Positions 32,371 to 39,657 of a stretch of 39,657 bases of DNA are shown piece after piece. This DNA is from Acidobacteriota bacterium (GTDB lineage: Bacteria; Acidobacteriota; Terriglobia; Terriglobales; Acidobacteriaceae). Numbering within the stretch: the stretch's first letter is position 1; each line of letters begins with the position of its first letter. The stretch lies in contig JAJZCY010000007.1 of assembly GCA_021828835.1 (NCBI GenBank), forward strand, positions 1 to 39,657. Reading direction: 5' to 3'. The translations under genes and the position numbers were made by a program. The notes beneath the pieces were generated by a model, which was given only the letters and a program-made list of their open reading frames with translations, was not told the DNA's origin and did not search any database.

Positions 32371-33285
32371 TCAGTGAGAGAGGCTGCTCAGCCAGGCGGT
32401 GAAGGTCTGGCCGAACGCGGGGCCGGATGTGGCGGAGCGGAGCAGGGTCTTGTGGCCGGATGCTTTGTCGTAAGCAGCCATGGATTGAGCGTCGTTGGCA
32501 GGAACAAACCACAGCGAGGGAATGCGGACCGCGGAGGCGGCGGCGTTGAGATGCCAGCGATCGCCGACCAGCAAGTGCGCCGGCACGAGCTCCGCGCGCG
32601 GGTCGTCGAAGATCACGTTCGCTGCATGAGGGAGCGGAGCGTCGAGCACCACGCCGGCGAGCTCTGGATGGGCTGCGGCGATCTCGGCCGCCAGATTTGC
32701 GCCGAGGCCTGTGCCGTCGAGCACGATGCTGCGCGGGGCGAGTTGGCGCGTGCCGGTCAGGTACTCGATGGCCCAGTTGGCGTCCTGACGCCAGCGGGTT
32801 TCATTGGGATGGGCGAACTGGCTCTGGCCGTAGCCGCGGTAATCGAAGGTGAAGACTGTGACACCGGCGGCATGGAGCGCTGCCAGCGCATCGACGCTCT
32901 CGCTGATATTTCCGGTGGCGCCGTGCAGGTAGAGGACGGTGACATTGGCAAAGCGCGCGCCGGGGGCGGCGGGGATCCACCAGCCTTGCAGGCGAAGCTG
33001 ACCGGTTTGGGTGGCAGCGAAGCCGATGGGTTCGAAAGCGATGCCGGCGGCTGCGGGGGTGCGGGTAATGGCGGTCTTGGGGTGGTAGAGGAGCTGCCAA
33101 CTGCCCTGCCAGAAGAGCAGGCACATGCTGCCCCAGGCGCAGAGGGCCGCGGCCACAAAGGTGGTGGCGACGGCGATCAGCAGCCAGCGCGCGGAGACAG
33201 TTGGCCGCTGCGCGGCGGCCTGCGCGGATGCCTTGCCCCGAGGCGAGCGGGCCACGATCTTCAAACCTTTATTGCGGGAAGCCAT
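32371..33285 (-). CDS. Alpha/beta-hydrolase fold protein, nucleophile missing
   Basis: 304 aa. N-terminal TM segment (LLIAVATTFVAAALCAWGSMCLLFW, about 35-59) anchors a periplasm- or cytoplasm-facing alpha/beta-hydrolase domain of the BEM46/YfhR type: LYLHGATGNISES oxyanion loop, FTFDYRGYGQSQF strand, then the nucleophile elbow as VLDGTGLGANLA. In active relatives the elbow reads GxSxGG; here Ser is Gly193. The last catalytic His is also not obvious after PSLWFVPANDAQS. So it is probably not a serine hydrolase, or it acts without catalysis. Lies just downstream (43 bp) of the MFS gene on the same strand. Confidence 0.8.
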   Translation of the reverse strand: MASRNKGLKIVARSPRGKASAQAAAQRPTVSARWLLIAVATTFVAAALCAWGSMCLLFWQGSWQLLYHPKTAITRTPAAAGIAFEPIGFAATQTGQLRLQGWWIPAAPGARFANVTVLYLHGATGNISESVDALAALHAAGVTVFTFDYRGYGQSQFAHPNETRWRQDANWAIEYLTGTRQLAPRSIVLDGTGLGANLAAEIAAAHPELAGVVLDAPLPHAANVIFDDPRAELVPAHLLVGDRWHLNAAASAVRIPSLWFVPANDAQSMAAYDKASGHKTLLRSATSGPAFGQTFTAWLSSLSH

Positions 33286-33327
33286 GATGTGTCTACGCTT
33301 CCATGGTAATTGCTGGGGGCAAGCGGT

Positions 33328-34734
33328 TCAGGACTGGACCTGTTCGGCAGCCATCTCCTCGGTGGAGGCGATAATGCCCATCTCCTGGTAAATGGGGCGG
33401 ACGACCTTGCGCAGGGCCGGGAGCATGGAGAGAAACCAGAGCGCGGCAAGCACCACGACGACGCCGTTGATGATGACGGTCCATTGCGCTCCGGTGAGCA
33501 AGAGCGCGGCGCGGCCCAGGAGCGTACGGGTGGTGGGAATGGAGCTGGCCATGGTGCCGGCGAGCAGGCTGCCGAAGGGGGCCATGCCCACGAAGGCCAT
33601 TGTGTAGTAGCTCATGACCCGGCCGCGCTTGTCTTCCGTGACCAGGGTCTGAATGACGGTGTTGCTGGCCGCCATGCCCTGCATCATGCCCATGCCGGCG
33701 ATCGACACGGTGAGCATGGAGAGCCAGAAGACATGCGAGAGGCCGAAGCCGATGAGCCCGGCCCCAAAGACGGTCGCCGAGACCGGGATGATGCGGATCA
33801 GGCCGCGCACGCTCTTGCGCGCGGCGAGCGAAAGCGCGGAGATGAGCGCGCCCACGCCCATGGCGCCCATCAGGAAACCGAGGGTGTGCGGGCCGCCGTG
33901 CAGCACCTTGGCGGCAAAGATGGGCATAAGGACCACAAAGGGCATGCCCATCAGGCTGACCACGGCGAAGAGCAGCAGGATGGTGCGGATGGGCAGGAAA
34001 CCGGCGACGTACTGCCAGCCTTCCTTCAGTTCGTGGAAGGCGGAGGCTGCCCTGCGACGGCCGCCGGGGAGGTGGATGCGCATCATCAGCAGAGAGATGA
34101 TGACGGCGATGTAACTGACGCCATCGATAAAGAAGCACCAGCCCTCGTTGGTGGCGGCGATGACCAGGCCGGCGATGGAGGGCCCGGCAAGGCGGGCCAT
34201 GTTGACCATGGAGGAGTTGATGGCGATGGCGTTGCCGAGATCCTCGCGGCCTTCGATCATCTGCACCATGAAGGATTGGCGGCCGGGCATATCGAAGGCG
34301 TTGACGACGCCTTGCAGCACGCTGAGGCCGAGGATCCAGGGCATGTTGATGAGGCCGGAGAGGGTGAGCCCGGCGAGCGCGAATGATTGCAGCATGGAGA
34401 TGGCCTGGGTCCAGGCGAGGAGCTGGCGGCGGTCGACGCGATCGACCCAGACACCGGCAAAGGGCGCGATGAGGAAGGTGGGGATCTGTCCGCAGAAGCT
34501 GACGGTGCCCAGCAGCAGCGCGGATTTGGTGAGGCGGTAGACGAGCCAGGCGGTGGCGATGCGCGTCATCCAGGTGCCGATGAGCGAGATGCTCTGGCCG
34601 CCGAAGAAGAGGCGGAAGTTGCGATGGCGCAGCGCCCGCCACGCGTGCGAAGCGCCACCGAAGACGCTGGTTTTGGCCGCGCTGGGATCGGACGTGCTCT
34701 CCGCGCGCTGAGGGGTATTGCCGGCGTTCACCAT
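33328..34734 (-). CDS. MFS exporter, EntS/MFS_3-like
   Basis: 468 aa major-facilitator transporter, about 12 TM segments. The start region FRLFFGGQSISLIGTWMTRIATAWLVY and the loop AGVWVDRVDRRQLL are typical of the MFS_3 group that includes the enterobactin exporter EntS. IEGREDLGNAIAINSSMVN (end of TM4/TM5) also fits. The substrate is unknown; drug or siderophore export is inferred from the family and from the RND operon upstream on the same strand. ATG 34734 (MVNAGNTPQRAES) has a long polar lead of about 30 residues before the first TM. Confidence 0.9.
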   Translation of the reverse strand: MVNAGNTPQRAESTSDPSAAKTSVFGGASHAWRALRHRNFRLFFGGQSISLIGTWMTRIATAWLVYRLTKSALLLGTVSFCGQIPTFLIAPFAGVWVDRVDRRQLLAWTQAISMLQSFALAGLTLSGLINMPWILGLSVLQGVVNAFDMPGRQSFMVQMIEGREDLGNAIAINSSMVNMARLAGPSIAGLVIAATNEGWCFFIDGVSYIAVIISLLMMRIHLPGGRRRAASAFHELKEGWQYVAGFLPIRTILLLFAVVSLMGMPFVVLMPIFAAKVLHGGPHTLGFLMGAMGVGALISALSLAARKSVRGLIRIIPVSATVFGAGLIGFGLSHVFWLSMLTVSIAGMGMMQGMAASNTVIQTLVTEDKRGRVMSYYTMAFVGMAPFGSLLAGTMASSIPTTRTLLGRAALLLTGAQWTVIINGVVVVLAALWFLSMLPALRKVVRPIYQEMGIIASTEEMAAEQVQS

Positions 34735-34778
34735 TGCTCAGTCATAGGATGCGGCAGGCCGCGTGTCGGTGCGCGGCT

Positions 34779-34804
34779 CTTGTTCCGGCGCTTGCCGGAA
34801 CAAG
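34779..34804 (-). terminator. Hairpin downstream of the outer-membrane factor gene
   Basis: CTTGTTCCGGC and GCCGGAACAAG pair perfectly (11 bp) around GCTT, immediately after the stop at 34806. No T run; it may end or attenuate the RND operon before the MFS gene. Confidence 0.6.
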
Positions 34805-34805
34805 G

Positions 34806-36329
34806 TTATTTTTGCATCTGATAGTCGACCTTAGTGGGTTTGGCGCCGGTCTGCTTGGGGGTGGGAAGCTGAGAGATATCCCAGCCTCCGCCCAAAGCCT
34901 GCACAAGTTGAACCGAAGAGACCATCTCCGAGACCTGGTCGGCGTTCAACGTGGCTTGCGCGGTGAGCAGCGTGTTCTGGGCGATCATCACGTCGAGGTA
35001 GGGATCGACACCGGTCTCGTAGCGATCCATTTCGATGTTGAGATAACTCTGAGCGGACTTGACTGCTTCCTGCTCGTTCACAATTTGTTGCGAGTAGACG
35101 CGGGTGGCTACCAGGGAATCCTCCACCTGTTGAAACGCGGTGAGGACGGTCTGGCGATAGTTGGCGAGGTCGCTGTTGTAGAGGGCTTCGTACTGATGAA
35201 GTTGAGCGCGATAGAGGCCGCCTTCAAAGATCAGCTGGGAGACAGAGGGGCCGAGAGCCCAGGTGCGGCTGGGCATTCCGAAGAGTTGCCTGAAGATCGC
35301 GGCTTGAACTCCGGCGGAGGCGGCAATCGTGACATTGGGGAAGAAGGCGCCATAACCGATGCCGATGGTGGCGTTGGCGGCAGCCAGCGTGCGTTCGGCG
35401 GCGGCGATATCCGGCCGGCGCTCGAGCAGTTGCGAGGGCACGCCGGTGGGGATGGCGGGCGGCGTGTAGATCAGCGGTCGGACGGGCATGGAGAAATCGG
35501 TTGGAATCTGGCCCGTCAGCACGGCAATGGCATGTTCATACTGGGCGCGAAGCAGGCTTACCGCCTGAGCTGACGCTTTTGCGGCGGAGAGCGTCGTATC
35601 GGCTTCCGCGACCGAGATATAGTCGCCTACACCCGTGGTGTACTGCGCTTCGGCGTAATCGTAGGCCTTCTGATCGGCGGCGACGGTGTCGTTCAGGATT
35701 TTCTGCAGCATGTCCTGGCCGCGGATTTCGAAGAAGAACTGAGCTAGCGAGGCCTGCTCGACGAGCCGTTCAAGAGCGAGATCGCCGGCGGTGGCCTGAG
35801 CGGAGTATTGGGCTTGCCGGACGGTGTTGCGGATTTTGTCCCAGAAATCGGGTGTCCAGGAGACGTCGAGAGGGGCATTCCAGATACCGGCGGTTCTCCC
35901 GGTTGTCGCTGCGGTGGAGAAGACCTGATTGGAGGAGCTGCGGGTGCGCCGCCATGAGGGAGCGGCGGTGATGATGGGCCAGTATTGGGCGCGCGCTTCC
36001 AGCACCAGCGCGCGCGCGGCCATGTAGTTCTGGTAGGAGATCTGGATGGTCTGGTTATGGGCGTTGAGCTGCTCTTCCAGGGCGTTAAGCTCGGGCTCAT
36101 GGTAGATCTCCCACCAATTGCCGCGAAGCATGGCCTCTTCGGGATGTGCAACCTTCCAGCCCTGCGCGTCCTGGAAGTTGACGGTGGATTCCTTGTAGTT
36201 GGTGGCCTTAATGGCGGGCGGGGCGGGAGGGTGATACTTGGGTCCTACGTTGCAGCCCGGCAACAGCGCCAGGAATGCCGATACGCTGGCGCAAACAGCC
36301 CATCCTTTGCTCATCTTCCGTTCAAGCAT
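34806..36329 (-). CDS. RND efflux outer-membrane factor (NodT/OprM-like lipoprotein)
   Basis: Outer-membrane channel of a tripartite pump, 507 aa. Lipobox LPGC with Cys26, then VGPKYHPP, the family N-terminus. Two repeated TolC-type halves are visible (RTAGIWNAPLDVSWTPDFWDKIRN and FPNVTIAASAGVQAAI...TAFQQVEDSL); EQASLAQFFFEIRG and LLERRPDIAAAERTL are also conserved. ATG 36329 has AAGGA at 9-10 nt; an in-frame GTG at 36353 overlaps the upstream RND gene's stop (GTGA), so coupling is possible either way. The downstream end has a hairpin. Confidence 0.92.
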   Translation of the reverse strand: MLERKMSKGWAVCASVSAFLALLPGCNVGPKYHPPAPPAIKATNYKESTVNFQDAQGWKVAHPEEAMLRGNWWEIYHEPELNALEEQLNAHNQTIQISYQNYMAARALVLEARAQYWPIITAAPSWRRTRSSSNQVFSTAATTGRTAGIWNAPLDVSWTPDFWDKIRNTVRQAQYSAQATAGDLALERLVEQASLAQFFFEIRGQDMLQKILNDTVAADQKAYDYAEAQYTTGVGDYISVAEADTTLSAAKASAQAVSLLRAQYEHAIAVLTGQIPTDFSMPVRPLIYTPPAIPTGVPSQLLERRPDIAAAERTLAAANATIGIGYGAFFPNVTIAASAGVQAAIFRQLFGMPSRTWALGPSVSQLIFEGGLYRAQLHQYEALYNSDLANYRQTVLTAFQQVEDSLVATRVYSQQIVNEQEAVKSAQSYLNIEMDRYETGVDPYLDVMIAQNTLLTAQATLNADQVSEMVSSVQLVQALGGGWDISQLPTPKQTGAKPTKVDYQMQK

Positions 36330-36349
36330 TCGTATGCGTCCTTGTTCGT

Positions 36350-39300
36350 TCACGAGGCGGCCCCTTCGACAGTGGAGGGCAGCTCGTTATGCGACTTGCC
36401 CAGCGCCCACAGGCGCACCCGGTCCAATGCGAGATAGACGACCGGGGTTGTGTAGAGAGTGAGAAGCTGGCTCAGCAGCAGGCCGCCCACGATGGTGATG
36501 CCCAGGGGGCGGCGCATCTCGGAGCCGGTACCGCGGCCAAAGGCCAGCGGCAGGGCGCCCATGATGGCCGACATGGTGGTCATCATGATGGGCCGGAAGC
36601 GCAGCAGACAGGCCTCGAAGATGGCGTCGCGGGAGTTCCTGCCCTCGACGCGCTCGGCCTGGAGCGCGAAGTCGATCATCATGATGGCGTTCTTCTTCAC
36701 GATGCCGATCAGCAGGATGATGCCGATGATCGAGATGACGTTCAGGTCCATGTGGAAGAGCATGAGCGCCAGCATGGCGCCGGCGCTGGCGGAGAACACC
36801 GTGGAGATGATGGTGATGGGGTGAACCAGGCTCTCGTAGAGAATGCCGAGCACGATGAAGACCGCGGCGAGGGCGGTGAGGATGAGGACCGGCTCGGTGG
36901 AGAGCGATTGCTTGTAAGCCTCGGCGTTGCCGGAGAATGCGCCGTGAATGGTGCCGGGCATGCCCAGGCTCTGCTCCATCTCGGTGACTTCGCGGGTGGC
37001 GTCGCTCAGGGAGAAGCCGTTGCCGAGATTGAAGGACACGGTCACCGAGGGGAAGAGCCCGGTGTGGTTGACTTCGAGCGGGGTGGTGCGGATCTCGGCT
37101 TTGGCGAGGTTGAGCAGCGGCGTCATGGCGTTCATGCCCTTGCGGCCGGCGCTGGCCCCGCTGGAGAAATAGATGTTGTTGAGGCCGGAGGGATCCTGCC
37201 AGTACTGCGGCGCGACTTCCATGACCACGTAGTACTGGTTGAGCTGGGTGTAGATGACGGAGACCAGGGACTGGCCGAAGGCGCTGTAGAGCGAGCGATC
37301 GAGGGACTGGGCGCTCTGGCCCAGGCGCGCGGCCCGGGTGCGGTTGTAGGTGAGCAGTTCTTCGAGGCCGCCGTTTTGCTGATCGGTATCGACGTCCTTC
37401 AGGGCCGGCAAGTGCTGCATGCGCGCGTAGAGGATGGGGCCCCACTTGGCGAGATCGTGGAAGTTGTCGCCCTGAATCGTGTACTGGTAGAGCGCATTGC
37501 TGCCGCGGCCGCCGATGCGGATGTCCTGGCCGGGCTGAAGGAAGATGCTGGCCACCGGCAGCTTGTTGAACTTGGGCCGCAGGCGGTTGATCACGTTCAT
37601 GGCGGAGGTCTGGCGCTCATTGCAGCCGGGGGCGCCCTCTTTGCAGTCGTAGCCGATGGGCTTCAGCGAGAAGTACATGAAGCCGCCGTTGCTGGCGCCG
37701 CCGCCGCCAGTGTAAGACTCCACGTGGGCCACCGCCGGATCCTTGCGGATGACGTTGACGAGAGCCAGCGCCGAGGCACGCATGAAGGGAAAGGAAGCGT
37801 CCTGCGGGCCGCGCAGGCCGCCGAACACCATGCCTGTGTCCTGGCTCGGGAAGAAGCCCTTGGGGATGCGGACGATGACGACGAAGTTGAGGACAATGGT
37901 CAGCACCAGGGCGATCAGCATCAGGCCGGGATTATCGAGAGCCCAGGTGAGGGAGTGGCGGTAGATGCTGAGCAGGCCGTCAAAGAAGCGTTCGCTCATG
38001 CGGAACAGAACGTTGTGCTTCTCGTTTTTCTGGTGGCTCTTGAGCAGGTGCGCGCACATGCACGGAGTGGTGGTCAGCGAGAGCACCAGCGACAAGGTGA
38101 TGGCGATAGCCAGGGTGATGGCGAACTCGCGAAACAGGCGGCCGATGATGCCGCCCATCATCAGGATGGGGATAAACACCGCCACCAGCGAGATGCTCAT
38201 GGAGAAGACTGTGAATCCGATCTCTTTGGCACCCTTGAGGGCGGCGGCGAAGGGCTCCATGCCGGCTTCGAGATGGCGGGTGATGTTTTCCATCACCACG
38301 ATGGCATCGTCGACCACGAATCCTGTGGCGATGGTTAACGCCATGAGAGACAGGTTGTCGAGGCTGAAGCCGCAGAGGTACATCACGCCGAAGGTACCGA
38401 TCAGCGAAACCGGGACCGCCACGCTGGGGATGAGGGTAGCGCGCGGACTGCGCAGGAAGAAGAACACCACCAGGATGACGAGGATGACGGAGCCGATCAT
38501 CGTCTCCTCGACACTCTGGACCGAGGCGCGGATGGTGGTGGTGCGGTCCATCACGATGGTAGTGTTGATGCCGTTGGGCAAGACGGCCTTGAGGAAGGGC
38601 AGGGCCGCCTTGATGCGGTCGACGGTTTCGATGATGTTGGCGCCCGGCTGGCGGAAGATGTGCAGGCTGACGGCGGGCTTTCCGTCTTCGTATCCGGCGG
38701 TGCGGATGTTCTGGGTGGAGTCGATGACATCGGCGACATCGGAGAGGTGCACCGCCTGGCCGTTGTGATAGCCCACGATCAGCGGCCGGTACTGCGCGGC
38801 GTGGGAGATCTGGTCGTTGGTGATGATGTCGTAGAGCTTGCCGTTGTCGGAGATCTGTCCCTGGGGCTGGTGGGAGTTCTGGAGGCTGACCACGGACTGG
38901 ACGTTGGCCAGGGTGAGCCCGAAGGCAGCCAGCTTGTTGGGATCGATCTCGATGCGGACGGCAGGCTGAGCGCCGCCACCGACTCCCACCTGGCCGACGC
39001 CGGGAATCTGCGAGAGCCTCTGCACCAGCAGCGTCGAAGCCATGTCGTACATCTGGCTGCGGCTGTACTTGTCGGAGGTGAGGCCGACGATGAGGATGGG
39101 GGCGTCGGCGGGATTGAACTCCCAGTAGTGCGGATTTGAGGGCAGGTTGATGGGCAGGTAGGTGCGTGCCGCATTGATGCCTGCCATTACGTCGCGGGCC
39201 GCGCCGTTGATGTCGCGGTTCAGATCGAACTGGAGGGTGATGCGGGTGTTGCCCAGGGTGCTGGTCGACGTCATCTCGGTGACGCCGGCGATCTGGGCAA

Positions 39301-39511
39301 ACTGGCGTTCCAGGGGCGTGGCCACGGACGAGGCCATGATCTGGGCGCTGGCGCCGGGCAGGCCGGCGCTTACGTTGATGGTGGGGAAGTCCACCTGCGG
39401 CAAGGGCGCGACCGGCAGCACGGTATAGCCGACGATGCCGGCGAGAGCGATGGCTATCGTGAGCAGGGTGGTGCCGACCGGCCTCCGGATGAAAGGCGCC
39501 GAGAGGTTCAT
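36350..39511 (-). CDS. RND efflux inner-membrane pump (HAE1, MdtC-like)
   Basis: Proton-driven multidrug pump subunit, 1053 aa. [21 protein letters not shown] is the family start; the TM4 proton-relay pair is in [19 protein letters not shown] and porter signatures such as [13 protein letters not shown] and the TM10-11 motif [21 protein letters not shown] are intact. The start overlaps the stop of the preceding RND gene (ATGA), and the stop overlaps the start region of the outer-membrane gene. Two RND pumps in a row with a shared outer-membrane factor is the MdtBC layout; a periplasmic adaptor is expected upstream of the window. Confidence 0.95.
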   Translation of the reverse strand: MNLSAPFIRRPVGTTLLTIAIALAGIVGYTVLPVAPLPQVDFPTINVSAGLPGASAQIMASSVATPLERQFAQIAGVTEMTSTSTLGNTRITLQFDLNRDINGAARDVMAGINAARTYLPINLPSNPHYWEFNPADAPILIVGLTSDKYSRSQMYDMASTLLVQRLSQIPGVGQVGVGGGAQPAVRIEIDPNKLAAFGLTLANVQSVVSLQNSHQPQGQISDNGKLYDIITNDQISHAAQYRPLIVGYHNGQAVHLSDVADVIDSTQNIRTAGYEDGKPAVSLHIFRQPGANIIETVDRIKAALPFLKAVLPNGINTTIVMDRTTTIRASVQSVEETMIGSVILVILVVFFFLRSPRATLIPSVAVPVSLIGTFGVMYLCGFSLDNLSLMALTIATGFVVDDAIVVMENITRHLEAGMEPFAAALKGAKEIGFTVFSMSISLVAVFIPILMMGGIIGRLFREFAITLAIAITLSLVLSLTTTPCMCAHLLKSHQKNEKHNVLFRMSERFFDGLLSIYRHSLTWALDNPGLMLIALVLTIVLNFVVIVRIPKGFFPSQDTGMVFGGLRGPQDASFPFMRASALALVNVIRKDPAVAHVESYTGGGGASNGGFMYFSLKPIGYDCKEGAPGCNERQTSAMNVINRLRPKFNKLPVASIFLQPGQDIRIGGRGSNALYQYTIQGDNFHDLAKWGPILYARMQHLPALKDVDTDQQNGGLEELLTYNRTRAARLGQSAQSLDRSLYSAFGQSLVSVIYTQLNQYYVVMEVAPQYWQDPSGLNNIYFSSGASAGRKGMNAMTPLLNLAKAEIRTTPLEVNHTGLFPSVTVSFNLGNGFSLSDATREVTEMEQSLGMPGTIHGAFSGNAEAYKQSLSTEPVLILTALAAVFIVLGILYESLVHPITIISTVFSASAGAMLALMLFHMDLNVISIIGIILLIGIVKKNAIMMIDFALQAERVEGRNSRDAIFEACLLRFRPIMMTTMSAIMGALPLAFGRGTGSEMRRPLGITIVGGLLLSQLLTLYTTPVVYLALDRVRLWALGKSHNELPSTVEGAAS

Positions 39512-39657
39512 ACGCCCTCCGTGATCCTCTCCGGCTCTTCGGAGGTGAACGACTGGGAGGGGCTGCGTCCGGTGATCTTGCGGCCCAATTTATCGAAGAA
39601 GACGTAGATGACCGGCGTGGTGTAGAGGGTGAGCACCTGGCTGAGCATGAGGCCGCC
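39508..39657 (-). CDS. RND efflux pump, C-terminal 49 residues only (MdtB-like)
   Basis: The frame [26 protein letters not shown]... ends [12 protein letters not shown]-stop; it is open to the window edge. The [14 protein letters not shown] motif closes RND pumps, and the same motif ends the next gene ([19 protein letters not shown]). Its TGA shares bases with the ATG of the following pump (ATGA). The start lies beyond the window. Confidence 0.9.
   Translation of the reverse strand, partial: GGLMLSQVLTLYTTPVIYVFFDKLGRKITGRSPSQSFTSEEPERITEGV

Noticed and set aside
36275-38338. 687-aa plus-strand ORF
   Set aside because: Antisense to the RND pump, whose family motifs are complete; Gly/Glu/His-rich shadow.

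Overview
This is a G+C-rich chromosomal window (39.7 kb) dominated by housekeeping genes. Gene content (split mod locus, KaiC-type ATPase with a histidine kinase, FSGQA-type receiver proteins, HAE1 RND efflux operon, type IV pilin next to lolA) and the many dispersed palindromic repeats suggest an Acidobacteriota member, probably Terriglobia/Acidobacteriaceae. That placement is inference from recall of such genomes, not from a search. No phage, transposase, CRISPR array or rRNA was seen.

Layout. 1-3372: 3' part of ilvD, convergent pyrE, a rimI-like acetyltransferase, tRNA-Leu(GAG) and secG with a clear terminator. 3411-7548: pilin-lolA operon, an M16 processing-type peptidase and divergent rlmN. 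7549-8719: one lower-G+C orphan gene bracketed by dispersed repeats. 8720-14667: queA, a DUF374-type acyltransferase, a NatAB-like ABC exporter, a bacilliredoxin and murB. 14742-20943: molybdate uptake genes modC and modB, a 1.1 kb repeat-rich noncoding island, a histidine kinase overlapping a double-domain KaiC-like ATPase, then modA; all genes point left. 21151-24095: thrC-thrB (4-bp overlap) and thioredoxin. 24165-27530: an S4 RNA-binding protein with a small partner, then a divergent signalling cluster of two paralogous single-domain receivers flanking a PAS histidine kinase whose ATP-binding boxes are degraded. 27600-33285: secreted and zinc-ribbon proteins, uvrC, an OmpA-type lipoprotein, and an alpha/beta-hydrolase fold protein without its nucleophile. 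33328-39657: an MFS transporter and an RND efflux operon (two inner-membrane pumps, the first only as its C-terminus, and an outer-membrane factor), with stop/start overlaps.

The most unusual signal is a family of REP-like palindromes scattered between genes. Its members keep a constant edge (GGGGCACC-like) but have different stem sequences that still pair. Copies or relatives also lie in frame inside two conserved enzymes, rlmN and uvrC, always in the same orientation and reading frame relative to the gene, giving extra proline/glycine-rich loops. This resembles the logic of Rickettsia palindromic elements. The densest cluster (16.6-17.2 kb) includes an exact 80-bp tandem triplication and lies in the long leader of modBC, which also carries a strong G-quadruplex-forming tract on the sense strand.
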